From Gambelia wislizenii (taxonomy: Eukaryota > Chordata > Lepidosauria > Squamata > Crotaphytidae), in assembly GCA_030847615.1 (NCBI GenBank), contig JAUMIR010000015.1, positions 8,635,501 to 8,699,500 on the forward strand: 64,000 bases of DNA. The letters are read 5' to 3'. How positions within the stretch are numbered: position 1 is the first letter of the stretch; every line of letters begins with the position of its first letter. A program made the translations under genes and the position numbers. The notes beneath the pieces are model-generated. The model was not told where the DNA came from, made no database searches, and saw only the letters and a program-made list of their open reading frames with translations. Below are positions 30,913 to 41,556 of the stretch, one piece after another.

Positions 30913-32432
30913 CCGGCCCAAGACTATTAAAAGAGCTGGCAAATATAATCTCAGAGCCATTGGCAATAATATTTGAGAACTCCTGGAGAACAGGAGAAGT
31001 CCCAGCAGACTGGAGGAGGGCAAACGTTGTTCCCATCTTCAAAAAGGGGAAAAAAGAGGATCCCAACAATTATCGTCCAGTTAGTCTGACATCAATACCA
31101 GGGAAGATTCTAGAACAGATCATTAAACAGAGAGTCTATGAACATTTAGAAGGCAATGCCATAATCACAAAAAGTCAACATGGGTTTCAGAGAAACAAGT
31201 CATGCCAGACTAATCTGATCTCTTTTTTTGATAAAGTTACCAGCTTGGTAGATGAAGGGAATGCTGTGGACATCGCATACCTTGATTTCAGTAAGGCCTT
31301 TGACAAGGTTCCCCATGACATTCTTGCAAACAAGCTTGTAGAATGTGGGCTAGACAAGTTAACTGTTCAATGGATTTGTAATTGGTTGACTGGCCGAACC
31401 CAAAGGGTGTTCAGCAGTGGCTCCTCTTCGTCTTGGAAAGATGTGACCAGTGGGGTGCCACAGGGTTCTGTCCTGGGCCCAGTGCTATTCAACATCTTTA
31501 TCAATGACTTAGATGAGGGAATTAGGGGCATACTTATCAAATTTGCAGATGACACCAAATTGGGAGGAGTAGCTAATACCCTAGAGGACAGGATCAAAAT
31601 TCAGAATGACCTGGATAGACTGGAGAGCTGGGCCAAAGCTAACAAAATGAAATTCAATACGGAGAAATGTAAAGTACTGCATTTAGGGCGGAAAAATGAA
31701 ATGCATAAATATAGGATGGGAGAGACCTGGCTGAATGAGACTACGTGCGAAAGGGATCTAGGAGTCCTAGTAGACCACAAGTTGAACATGAGCCAACAGT
31801 GTGATGCGGCAGCTAAAAAGGCCAATGCGATTTTGGGCTGTATCAATAGAAGTATAGTGTCTAGATCAAGGGAAGTAATAGTGCCACTCTATTCTGCCTT
31901 GGTCAGACCTCACTTAGAATACTGTGTCCAGTTCTGGGCACCAGAGTTCAGAAAGGATATTGATAAATTGGAGCGTGGCCAGAGAAGGGCAACTAAAATG
32001 GTGAAAGGTCTGGAAACGATGCCTTATGAGGAAAGACTTAGGGAGCTGGGTATGTTTAGCCTGGAAAAAAGACGGTTAAGAGGTGATATGATAGCCCTGT
32101 TTAAGTATTTGAAGGGATGTCACGCTGAGGATGGAGAGGGCTTGTTTTCTGCTGCTCCAGAGACTGGAACACGGAGCAATGGGTGCAAGCTCCAGGAACA
32201 GAGATTCCACCTCAACATGAGGAGGAACTTTTTGACAGTAAGAGCTGTTCGGCAGTGGAACACACTCCCTCGGAGCGTGGTGGGGTCTCCTTCCTTGGAG
32301 GTCTTTAAACAGAGGCTGGATGGCCATCTGTCGGGGATGCTTTGATCAAGATTTCCTGCGTGGCAGGGGGGTTGGACTGGATGGCCCTCGTGGTCTCTTC
32401 CAACTCTGCAATTCTATGATTCTATGATTCTA
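30913..32432 (+). mobile_element. CR1 LINE, best-preserved RT copy
   Basis: It is 5' truncated in the RT N terminus and otherwise undamaged to the TCTATGATTCTATGATTCTA end. It sits inside an L2-like LINE. The preceding bases CTATTAAAAGAGCTGGCAAA equal 10049-10070 of the longer copy with one extra block missing. Confidence 0.94.
30960..32345 (+). CDS. CR1 ORF2 fragment: reverse transcriptase (461 codons, open)
   Basis: This is a retrotransposon protein fragment, not a host gene. A full CR1 ORF2 is about 900-1000 residues with an N-terminal endonuclease, which is absent here. Visible RT motifs are NYRPVSLTSIPGKILEQII (37-55), [15 protein letters not shown] (106-120, Asp109), [15 protein letters not shown] (163-177) and [10 protein letters not shown] (194-203, Asp197 and Asp198). 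The thumb follows with CERDLGVLVDHKLN, and the C-terminal region ends FKQRLDGHLSGML. All three catalytic Asp are kept. The ATG is simply the first Met after truncation, so translation in a cell is doubtful. The undamaged frame suggests recent insertion. Relatives at 5.7, 10 and 18.7 kb read nearly the same protein. Confidence 0.9.
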   Translation: MAIIFENSWRTGEVPADWRRANVVPIFKKGKKEDPNNYRPVSLTSIPGKILEQIIKQRVYEHLEGNAIITKSQHGFQRNKSCQTNLISFFDKVTSLVDEGNAVDIAYLDFSKAFDKVPHDILANKLVECGLDKLTVQWICNWLTGRTQRVFSSGSSSSWKDVTSGVPQGSVLGPVLFNIFINDLDEGIRGILIKFADDTKLGGVANTLEDRIKIQNDLDRLESWAKANKMKFNTEKCKVLHLGRKNEMHKYRMGETWLNETTCERDLGVLVDHKLNMSQQCDAAAKKANAILGCINRSIVSRSREVIVPLYSALVRPHLEYCVQFWAPEFRKDIDKLERGQRRATKMVKGLETMPYEERLRELGMFSLEKRRLRGDMIALFKYLKGCHAEDGEGLFSAAPETGTRSNGCKLQEQRFHLNMRRNFLTVRAVRQWNTLPRSVVGSPSLEVFKQRLDGHLSGML

Positions 32433-32434
32433 AG

Positions 32435-32632
32435 CGGCAACTAGATTTTTTAACCATTGTATGTTTTAATTTTTGTCTTTTTAATTTATATATTTTTAAT
32501 TATTGTATGTTTTTAATCTTCTATAATTTAATATTATTTTAAGGGGTGGGTGGGTTAGGGTACTGGGACTATGGAGTTTTTATATTGTAAGCCGCCCGGA
32601 TTGCGTTGCACAGGGGCGGGATAGAAATAAAA

Positions 32633-32672
<40 letters not shown>
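32435..32672 (+). mobile_element. L2-like LINE 3' UTR (right piece of a split copy)
   Basis: TTTTTAACCATTGTATGTTT, then TTGTAAGCCGCCCGGATTGC and GGGGCGGGATAGAAATAAAA, lead into an (ATT)n tail (32636-32670). It continues the coding end at 30715-30912. Confidence 0.7.
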
Positions 32673-33484
32673 ATTAATATTAATAATGAAGGAAATAAAC
32701 AACTGTACCCAACGGTCACAATTCTGGGGCAGAGAGAAAAAAATGTTAAATTGTTCTCCCCTTTGGGAACAAAAATTCAAAGACATACATCTCTACTTTA
32801 AGTAGCATGTGTCCTCTTGGTTAAAGATGTTAGTACATTTAAAAGGGCATATCATATTATTTGTGTGTGTGCATTTCCCAAAAGGTGTCAAATGAATTTT
32901 TCCACTTTAAGGAATACATTGCAAGCATGGAACTCTATAGGTAGGTACATATTTCTAACTGGAAGCTATGTCTGTGTTTGTTCAGGGTGGTTTATATTAG
33001 GTAAGTTCATTTAAAATAACAACAGCGTGAGTGAAGTTGGGAAGAAGTTACAGGTGATGTCAACTAACAACCAACATGAAACATTGGAGTGAATAAGAAA
33101 GGGTGAGTCATGAGCTTTGAGAGAATATAATTTCTATGTTCCTGACAGGTAATGATTAGCATTTCCATTTTCTATACATTGCATGATTGTTTCAGTCGCT
33201 TGGTATTTGGTGTTCATGCCGATGCATTGATCAATAGCAGTTCAATTATGCAGGTTGAATGTGGAGAAATGCACTGCCACCTCTTCACCATTCATAATTT
33301 TGATAGTTGTTGCTAAGAATGGAACTACATTTCTCTTTTAAATGGGAATGGAGTACAGGTGGGGAAACAGCTCTTCTGTCTCTGAACACAGATGTTGATT
33401 CAGTGGGGTTTGAAGTCTCGTGAGGAACAAGAGCTTGGAATTCTAATTTTCCCTCCCTAAACTGCCAATATGGCCTAAACACCT
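32673..33484. other. Spacer, no gene recognised
   Basis: No coding motif or named repeat seen. Confidence 0.45.
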
Positions 33485-33692
33485 TAAAAGCACCAGATCC
33501 TGTCTGATCTTGGAAGCTAAGCAGGATCAGCCCTGATTAGTACTTGAATGGGAGACTGCCAAAGAATACCAGTTGCTGTAAAGGATATTTCAGAGGAAGG
33601 AACTGACAAAACAACCTCTGAATATTCCTTGCCTGTGAAATTCATGGAGCTGCCATAAGTCAACAGGAAACTTAAAGGCACCTACACACACA
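33485..33692 (+). mobile_element. 5S-rRNA-derived SINE, best copy
   Basis: From 33494 the sequence GATCCTGTCTGATCTTGGAAG, GCTAAGCAGGATCAG, TTAGTACTTGAATGGGAGAC and AATACCAGTTGCTGTA follows the 3' two-thirds of 5S rRNA in order. A non-5S body and a tail (GCCATAAGTCAACAGGAAAC, CACCTACACACACA) of the BovB-type follow. Lack of the 5S 5' end and the mutations show that it is a SINE and not a 5S gene. Confidence 0.82.
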
Positions 33693-33875
33693 AATTGCCA
33701 AACCCAAGATTATACAAGATGGAATTCTAACAGATAGTGGAATAATAGTGCTATAATTCTGTATTGTGAACACACCCAAGCTCTTAAGTCTGTGGATCCA
33801 AAAATTCTCCTGTACATCCAAAGTATTTGAAAGAAGTGTTGCTTCAATTCCAAATGCAGGTAAATCATAGAGACT

Positions 33876-33965
33876 GCAGTAGGACCACTGTATCTGCTGG
33901 GGTTTGGTTCAGGGAGGGGGCGTGGATACCAAAAACTGTGGATGATAGCAAACACTATTGAAAAT
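33876..33965 (+). mobile_element. Tigger-like DNA element, end fragment
   Basis: GGACCACTGTATCTGCTGGGGTTTGGTTCAGG, then GGATACCAAAAACTGTGGATG, is a typical Tigger/MER2-like terminal sequence. The other end is missing. Confidence 0.5.
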
Positions 33966-34522
33966 AATTGGACTTCCAGTTTAAAATTCCATAGAGTTGC
34001 CTTAGAGGACCTAGAAAATGGCTAGAGAAGACATATTTTGTAGGAAGACTCTATGGTAGGTGTGCTGTTTTGTGTCCCATGGATAATTGAATCAGTGGAT
34101 AATGAATCAGTGGATAATGAATCAGTACAGGGTTCTGAATGAAAATGTTTTACCTCTAAACATTCACCACCTTGAATGTAGCAGAAGTATTATTTGTTTT
34201 TAAATGATAAAAGCAGATACAAAATGAGCCAAATATTTTGTCTTTTCTTTTCTTCACTTGCTAGAGATGAAGGACCTGGGGCCCAATCCCCACTCCTTTC
34301 AGGAAAAAGAAACATTGGTGTACATAACATTTTAAGTTCATTTTCAACAGTGGACAGAAGACACATTCTCCATCTGATACCAGCTGCTTGTGATAATTTT
34401 TCACGGTTCTCCTTCAAACCCCTTGTGAGATCTGACTAACAGAAGAGACCAGTTAAACCAATGAGATTTACCTACAGCAAATTGTAGCTTCTGGTCCACA
34501 TTACACTCCTGGCCACCACATT

Positions 34523-35138
34523 ATAGAATCATAGAATCATAGAATTGCAGAGTTGGAAGAGACCACGAGGGCCATCCAGTCCAACCCCCTGCCACGCAGG
34601 AAATCATGATCAAAGCATCCCCGACAGATGGCCATCCAGCCTCTGTTTAAAGACCTCCAAGGAAGGAGACCCCACCACGCTCTGAGGGAGTGTATTCCAC
34701 TGCCAAACATCTCTTACTGTCAAAAAGTTCCTCCTAATGTTGAGGTGGAATCTCTGTTCCTGGAGCTTGCATCCATTGCTCTGTGTTCCAGTCTCTGGAG
34801 CAGCAGAAAACAAGCTTGCTCCATCCTCAATGTGACACCCCTTCAAATACTTAAACAGGGCTATCATATCGCCCCTTAACTATCTTTTTTCCAGGCTAAA
34901 CATACCCAGCTCCCTAAGTCTCTCCTCATAAGGCATGGTTTCCAGTCCTTTCACCATTTTAGTCGCCCTCCTCAGGACACGCTCCAATTTGTCCATATCC
35001 TTTTTGAATTGTGGTGCCCAGAACTGGACACAGCATTCTAGGTGAGGTCTGACCAAGGCAGAATAGAGTGGCACTATTACTTCCCTTGATCTGGACACTA
35101 TACTACTATTGATGCAGCCCAAAATTGCATTGGCCTTT
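34523..35138 (-). mobile_element. CR1 LINE, 3' piece of a split copy
   Basis: The 3' terminal ATAGAATCATAGAATCATAG lies at 34523. The ORF2 C terminus ([20 protein letters not shown] ... DGHLSGML) has two frames. It stops at GCATTGGCCTTT (35138), exactly where 35918 resumes with TTTTTAGCTGCCGCATC. Confidence 0.93.
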
Positions 35139-35917
35139 GCAGACAGACTCGGAGAAATAAAGAGACCGCAGACCAAATATGGGTTGAAATAAAATGGGCT
35201 TTATTTATAACCCTACCTATTTAATTTCCCTTTAAATCTTCAGCAGGGGGAGGCAACCTAGTGTGGGAGCAGCTGGGGCGGATCGTCCCTCCTGGACTTA
35301 TGCCCCCCAGCTTCCCCAGGCGAACACCTGAGCCCTGTTGAGCAATCCCAACGTGGGGTTGCCCTCCAGCCAGCCCATGTCTGGAAGGTCAACCCAAAAG
35401 ACCCTCACCCAATCCCTACAAATTAAGGTGAGGGAATTATCCTTCAGGCCAACCCCAAGGTAGATCTCCTTCTGTTCTTCCAGATCATGCAATCTAAAGA
35501 GACCCTTTTGGAGACCATCCCTTCACTGAAATCGGTGCCAAATGTGTACGCCTCCCCCTTTATTGTATCTCGAGGTAATTTGACCTAATTAGGCATCACC
35601 TTAGCCAATTTTCCCATTGTGCTGTTGTGCTGCCTTCCTAGTATGGGGTAGGCGAAAAACCCTCCGAGAAAAGGAGGGAAAAAATTCCTACCCGGCTCCG
35701 AAGCAACCATTATCACACTATTCCAGCGGCGGGAGGGTGGGTCACTGAAGCAAAGAGGGAGCGAGGAAGGGCGGGCCGGCTTATATAATCTTGGGCCCCG
35801 CCCTTCCTCTCGCATCACTGGCGCATGCCGGTGACGTAAAGGGGGGCGGTCTCCCTCCTCCCTGGCTGCAATGGAGAATTCTGCTCCGCACGCCCTGCGG
35901 AGCGGAGCAGAATTCCG
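35139..35917 (-). mobile_element. GC-rich 779-bp insertion with promoter-like and terminal hairpin features
   Basis: This element splits one CR1 copy, with TTT on both sides. On the minus strand it shows a 14-bp stem near its start (GAATTCTGCTCCGC at 35876-35889 with its inverse at 35902-35915), TATATAAG (35781-35788) in GC-rich context, and AATAAA (35559-35564) about 220 nt later. A second A-rich end lies near 35180-35200. The termini are not TG...CA. No protein is recognisable in the frames. It could be a non-autonomous retroelement or a DIRS-type remnant; the class is unresolved. Confidence 0.6.
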
Positions 35918-36737
35918 TTTTTAGCTGCCGCATCACACTGTTGACTCATATACAACCTGTGGTCTCCTAGGACTCCTACATCCCTTTTGCACGTAGTCTC
36001 ATTCAGCCAGGTCTCCCTCATCCTATATCTATGCATTTAATTTTTCCATCCTAAGTGCAGTACCTTACATTTCTCCGTATTGAATTTCATTTTGTTAGCT
36101 TTGACCCAGCTCTCCAGTCTATCCAGGTCATTCTGAATTTTGATCCTGTCCTTTAAGGTATTAACTACTCCTCCTAATTTGGTTTCATCTGCAAATTTGA
36201 TAAGTATGCCCCTAATTCCCTCATCCAAGTCATTGATAAAGATGTTGAGTAGTACTGGGCCCAGGACCGAGACTTGTGGCACCCCACTGGTCACATCTTT
36301 CCAAGACGAAGAGGAGCCACTGCTGAGCACCCTTTGGGTTCGGCCAGTCAACCAATTACAAATCCATTGAACAGGTAACTTGTCTAGCCCACATTTTACA
36401 AGCTTGTTTGCAAGAATGTCATGGGGAACCTTGTCAAAGGCCTTACTGAAATCAAGGTATGCAATATCCACAGTGTTCCCTTCATCTACCAACCTGGTCA
36501 TTTTATAAAAAAAAAAAGAGATCAGATTAGTCTGGCATGACTTGTTTCTCTAAAACCCATGTTGACTTTTTGTGATTATGGCATTGCCTTCTAAATGTTC
36601 ACAGACTCTCTGTTTAATGATCTGCTCTAATATCTTCCCTGGTATTGATGTCAGATTAACTGGACGATAATTTTTGGTATCCTCTTTTTTCCTCTTTTTG
36701 AAGACGGGGACAATGTTTGCCCTCCTCCAGTCTGCTT
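35918..36737 (-). mobile_element. CR1 LINE, RT piece of a split copy
   Basis: It continues the copy at 34523-35138. It encodes [31 protein letters not shown] and KFADETKLGG, where the second catalytic Asp of FADD is Glu. It ends at TTTGCCCTCCTCCAGTCTGC. Confidence 0.93.
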
Positions 36738-36944
36738 CAATTGATTCAATGGATCCAAGACTTTGTGTTCAGATATTTCTGACAAGTGTTAATTTTCAAT
36801 CTGTGAATGTTTTAGTCTCTTTGCTTCACATTTTCTCTTGTGGTATATTCCTGCTCCTGTTCCATCTTGTTGGTATTATTAGGTGTCAAGAAAGATTGGG
36901 GTGAAATGAAAATTTACCCAAAACAATTCACAGTTCTGGACATA

Positions 36945-37160
36945 TTCTGTGCAATAAATAAAATAAAATACCTGTTTTTGTGCAGATAATGGCATTCTTT
37001 ATGCAGAAAACAAGCTTCCTGTACATAACCTTAGTTTTTTCTGCACGGAAAGCAAGATTTTGATTTCTACTTTTTATCCTTTGCTTTCTGAAAACAGCAT
37101 GAAAATCTATTGGCAGTATTCATGCACAATAAGTCCTAAACAGCAAAAATTTTCAGCCAA
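36945..37160. repeat. Dispersed TTTTCTGCA-rich repeat, partial copy
   Basis: TGTGCAGATAATGGCATTC, TTTATGCAGAAAACAAGC, TTTTTTCTGCACGGAAAGC and ATGCACAATAAGTCCT. Words match the copies at 8.5, 48.2 and 56.8 kb. Confidence 0.5.
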
Positions 37161-37400
37161 CTAGGATTCTCCTTATCATGGTTTCAGAACATTCAAATAT
37201 TTTTAATCCATTTTTCAAATATTTTTGAATATTTCCATCCCTATTTTCGATTTATATTATACAGATGAATGACAGTAAAGGTCACCACATAGATTGTTCT
37301 GCCTTAGGCAGAAAGGAAGTATTGGCATTATAAGAAGACATTGACAGTATAGCCCCAATATTTTATTAGGTACAAATTAAAGGGTGAATGTAAGGAGTCT

Positions 37401-37952
37401 GGGGACTTTATCAGATGAGGAAAATACAGCATCATAAGGATGCCACATAACTGAGAAAGGGTGTGCACATCAGACAATGTCATCCTTTTGTGGTTATAAA
37501 GAGCAGAAATCCCATCATTTTAAGCTGTCAATAGATTCCCCCTGCCGCTTTTTTGCCGGCATTGCTGGCATGTGATACCATGGTGCATTTAAATCTCAGA
37601 CTTAGCCTGACAATGGCTGCACTGGTGTGAACACTTCTGGGCAAGTTCAGGACATCCAGGTAAGTTTCACTCTTTTTCTGACCCTCCCTGGGTTTCTTGG
37701 GACTTTTACAGTGTGTTTGATGTAACTTAAAATACATTATTTTTGTTTTAAGTTTGAATTTCCCGCATGAAGAAATTGCGTGAGATTTCGAACAAGGAAG
37801 TGAATGGGGCTCTGTTCACTTCCTCTTTATTGCCGGGAGCCTTTGCCGGGATCAGAAGGTAAATACAGGGGGGGGGCATTCTTTTACCAGCATTTTTTTT
37901 TTTTAATGCCAGCAAAAGAACATTTAAAGAGGCTGCCTCTGATAAAATCCTG
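37401..37952 (-). mobile_element. Non-autonomous DNA element with CTTTATCAGA termini, copy 2
   Basis: Left GGGGACTTTATCAGATGAGG and right CCTCTGATAAAATCC are inverted repeats. The interior (GCCAGCAAAAGAACATTTAAAG, CAGACAATGTC) is the reverse complement of blocks in 7912-8483. No coding sequence. Confidence 0.7.
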
Positions 37953-38766
37953 GATCTTAGAGACAGTGACTGGAATAGATTGTTGCAGTTATGAATGTAT
38001 AATCTAGAGTTACATATCTGTAACTGATTCATATTCACAATTCGTACATACTTACAATTGTAGCAATAGTATATGGATCATAAAAGTCCCCCAATCCTGC
38101 CTTAATGGGCAACAGCCACTACAAAACATGGAGGACTGTCCTCCTCATCAATCAAGATGCAACAGACACCCACTGCTCACAGAAGCTGGCCAGTAAGGTA
38201 GGATTGAAGGGGGCAGACAGAAGATGCTGCTTAGTTAACTGTAGCTGATTTAGATTTTCAGCCAGTATCTCCTGGTATATTCTCTACTGTTAGTCTTTCA
38301 ACCTGGTTGTCTATATCTTCTTCCTAACATGAGGAAAGTGATGGCCAATTTATATATAAGAGGAAGCCTGCTGGATCATGTTGAAGATCTGTTATGCCCC
38401 AGTATGCTGTTTGAGATAATGATAGGACAGATGCATTCAGAAAGCCTACAAGCAGTGTCAGAAGACACAATCTTGCTTGCTTTTAATGTCTCCAGCCTCT
38501 AATGATCAAATGTGCCTTGTCTGCTTAAACTGACCTTCCCATACTGACTACATTCTCAGAAATAATCTACTATATTAAACTGGTCTAATCTAGTGTCCTT
38601 CTTCCAACAAGGGACAACCAGTTGCTTCTGGGAAATCTACAATGAGGGCATGAAGGCAGGATATACTCACCCCATTGGCTATCCTCTGTATTTTACAATC
38701 ACTTGTAAGTTCCCTTGGAACATGGAGGCTCTGTTAATGTTCAGCCGGCCATTTCTGTGTTCCAGT
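37953..38766. other. Spacer, no gene recognised
   Basis: No coding motif or named repeat seen. The 135-codon frame at 38593-39000 crosses a SINE and is not a gene. Confidence 0.45.
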
Positions 38767-38950
38767 TTGTTGCTGTGTGACTTCAAATCATTTCCAATTT
38801 ATGAAGTCCCTTGGGTGAACCTATCAGATTTTTTTTTTATGGCAAGATTTGTTCAGGGACAGCTTGCAATTGCCCTGCTATGGGACCAAGGGAGTGTGAT
38901 TTGCCTAAGGTTACCCAATGAGGTTCCATGGATGAGCAGAGAAGTAAACC
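38767..38950 (-). mobile_element. Sauria-type SINE, 3' piece of a split copy
   Basis: TTGTTGCTGTGTGACTTCAA, then AGGCAAGATTTGTTCA-like sequence, GATTTGCCTAAGGTTACCCA and GGTTCCATGGATGAGCAG, is the reverse of a Sauria SINE. It stops near the B-box position (GTAAACCCC) and resumes at 39744 after a DNA element. Confidence 0.72.
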
Positions 38951-39743
38951 CCGGGGGATTCATTTACATGGCAGATTTATTGCGGCAACTTGTGCTTTAA
39001 TTATTTTCCACAGCTGTGCCAGTCAGTTTTTTTTTTAAAAAAAAAAATATGTATCTTTAATGTTCAGACTAGGAAAGGTATGGGGGTGTGGCCTCCCAAG
39101 CAGAGGAAGGCATTATGGGGAAGAGGATAGATCCTCCGTGACTGAAAGGATTGGAAGCCGGCATTTTCTAGCTAAAGAAAGAATCACAGACTGCCAAAAT
39201 AGCAGTGGGGAAGATCAAAGAAAAGTCTCTCTCTCTCTTTCTCTCTCTCTCTAAATCGGCCATGTAAATGAACCCTATCTCCCCCAAGCAGCAGAGACAC
39301 AGCGAGATCGCAGCTGAGAAGAAGGAATTCCTTTATGTGGGGAACAGATCTTCCCTGACTGAAAGGACTTGGGAATCCTTTTTCTTGGCAAACTGGATTC
39401 ACACAGACTTGCAAACTAGCAGAGAGGATTTTTCAAAATTTCTTAAATGCTACTGAATCTCCCTCCCTCACTCCCCCTCTTTTAAGCCCACCCCTTCATC
39501 ATAACAATCAATCACAGTGCAGCTCTGCTGCAGCCCTTAGTGAAATGGTTGTTTATACTAGCAATAATGCGCTACTTTGCAAATAACTTGGCAAAAGTAG
39601 TGACATCCCCTGGCACACTATATTTGGGTGTTTTACCTTCCCCCCTTCTGAATGAGGTGATGCTGTGGTGCGATCCGTGGGAACAATGAGCTATCTTTGT
39701 GGTATATTTAGGGAAATATTTGCCCGTGTAAACGAACCCCTAG
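38951..39743 (-). mobile_element. Inverted-repeat DNA element with CTAGGGG termini, copy 1
   Basis: This 793-bp element matches 62807-63665 in reverse. The left end CATTTACATGGCAGATTTAT, TTGCGGCAACTTGTGC and the right end ATTTGCCCGTGTAAACG, AACCCCTAG are shared. It is inserted in a SINE. It contains a (TC)n run (39225-39253) and no recognisable coding sequence. Confidence 0.75.
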
Positions 39744-39787
39744 TGTCTCAGTCTTGACACTCAAACAAATATACCATGCTGGCTCTC
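39744..39787 (-). mobile_element. Sauria-type SINE, 5' piece of a split copy
   Basis: TGTCTCAGTCTTGACACTCA, then AATATACCATGCTGGCTCTC, is the reverse of the SINE 5' end (GAGCCAGC...TGGTATATT). It completes the SINE interrupted at 38950. Confidence 0.65.
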
Positions 39788-41220
39788 TGTGTTTCAGATG
39801 CTTCATTGCATCCCCCCCACTTTCTCCAAACCCCATAACACACAGTCTACATTGTATGACCATGCATAATGGGCAGACTTCATGGAGACTGCTCTTAGAG
39901 TTTACCTTTGACAAAATTACTTTTGCCAGCCTTGAGGTTTCTCTGAAATGCCATGCACCGTAACTATGTTGTACATGAAGACTGACAGTCAGAGAATGAA
40001 TTTATATTGAATAGACAGGACTCAGCTGAAGGACAGTAGAAAAATCTAGTAACAAATTATTGGATCCTCACTAGGTCAATAGAATAGACCCATTGAAATG
40101 AATTAAAAAAATAGGACTTCAGTTGTAACTTATTGAAGTCCCATTGATTTCAGTGTTAATCTAAATTTGAATTTAACTCAATTTTTTTAAAAAGATACTG
40201 GATGCATTAATGTTTTTCATTCTGATCTTCAACATGTGTTTGGCTGAATGGTATTTCTGTTCTTCCCTTTAAAAAATGAAAAATTGATTAATTCTTAAAT
40301 CATTGCTAAAGGATGACACAGAAATCTACTAACAGAGTGTTGGATCCAGATTTAGCCATTAGAGAAGAACTATTGAAACAAATGGGAATATACTGAAGCT
40401 CCGGCCCACCATTTTTCAGTGAGTGGATTATTGGGTGGTTGTACATCTTGAAAACCTCTGTTGATATAGGATGACAGCAAGGGAGTTATTCTGAGAGCAG
40501 CTGGTGCAGGAACAACTAATTTCTTCTGAGTCTGTTCAGTGATCAGATGGGAGACCACTTGGACACTGCCTCTCCTCCCCACACACACCAACTTCAGTCC
40601 CATCATGGAGGAAACAGAGGACACAAGTGATTCAGAATGCAAGTGATGTTTTAATGTGAAAGCAAGTGGACATGAACAGTAGCTGAGAAGAGGTGAAATC
40701 AGTGGTATAATGCTATATCCCATATTCCATTGTTTCTGTCAGTTGCAGGGAATGGGGTGGGGGAAGGTCACAAACCAAATGGTACACTATGCATTTCCAA
40801 AAATGGGAAGCTTCTCCATCAATGCTAGCCTCTTCTTTGACATCTATACAGGAGTGACAGAGAAGATCTTCCTGCTTTATCAGCCCAAGAATTATTGCAC
40901 CAAAGAGACCCAACACATGCACCATACCAATCCTTAGACTGGATCATGCAAAGGGAAATGTTCAAAGTCTCTTTTCCTAATGTTTTACTTCTTTGTGAAA
41001 TACAAGCAACCTACAAGGGTTTTCAACCTAATCTCCCCATCCCCATTTAATAGATTGAACCAATATAATGCTGAAATTCAGAAAATAGTCACCATGTGTG
41101 ATAACTATAAGGAAAAAAAAACATACATGTATCTTATTTCAAGAAGGGCTAAAACAACAATACTAATGCACAGGTTATAGCTCATGACAAGTGTGATTTC
41201 AGATGTTCAAAATTTCAAAG
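39788..41220. other. Spacer 3' of beta-protein gene 1, no gene recognised
   Basis: A doubtful 5S-type SINE trace (GATCAGATGGGAGACCACTTGG, 40542-40563) and weak reptile low-copy words (ACTTCAGTTGTAACTTATTG, 40118-40137). No beta-protein core motif is present on either strand. Confidence 0.45.
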
Positions 41221-41245
41221 AAAAGTTCTGGCAACTGGCTCTTGC

Positions 41246-41251
41246 TTTATT
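41246..41251 (-). other. Polyadenylation signal of beta-protein gene 1
   Basis: AATAAA on the minus strand lies 36 nt beyond the TAA stop codon (41289-41287). Cleavage would be expected roughly 15-25 nt further on, giving a very short 3' UTR. Confidence 0.6.
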
Positions 41252-41286
41252 CTCCCTTTCTTCTTCTATAAAGATTTACTTTGTGT

Positions 41287-41556
41287 TTAGTATGATCGAT
41301 AAGTGCTGTAGCTGAAGTTGCTGCTTGGCAAAGCCCGAGAGTAGAAGTTGGAGAAGTTGGAGCCACCGCTGGCATACAGGGCAGAGCTGGCACTACCATA
41401 ACCAGCACAAGGATTGTACTGCTCAATGCGGAAAGGTTGGTCAGGACAGTAGAGTGCAGGTCCTGGGATGTTCAGGACAAAGGGAGGTGGCTGGATGGTC
41501 ACTGTGGAGGCAGGACAGCTGGCATAGCACTGGTTTCCATATCCACTGGAGGACAT
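41287..41556 (-). CDS. Corneous beta-protein (beta-keratin), gene 1
   Basis: This gene encodes an 89-residue structural protein. Corneous beta-proteins assemble into filaments through a short beta-strand core and harden the epidermis, scales and claws of reptiles and birds. Residues about 17-50 form the core: STVTIQPPPFVLNIPGPALY is followed by CPDQPF and EQYNPC. The IQPPPFV and IPGP motifs are the family signature. Cysteines lie at 10, 14, 37 and 50. The tail (51-89) is rich in Ser, Tyr, Gly and Asn and ends in Tyr. I chose the ATG at 41556 rather than the one 45 nt upstream because a splice acceptor (TTTCAG at 41584-41579) falls between them. That gives the usual 5' UTR intron and a 22-nt leader in exon 2. 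The core (ALYCPDQPF) departs from the common form, and the tail lacks the Gly-X repeats of many scale proteins. Family assignment is firm; the subfamily and tissue are not visible. Confidence 0.92.
   Translation of the reverse strand: MSSSGYGNQCYASCPASTVTIQPPPFVLNIPGPALYCPDQPFRIEQYNPCAGYGSASSALYASGGSNFSNFYSRALPSSNFSYSTYRSY

Noticed and set aside
33494..33580. 5S rRNA gene
   Set aside because: The first third of 5S is missing, several positions are mutated, and a SINE body and tail follow directly.
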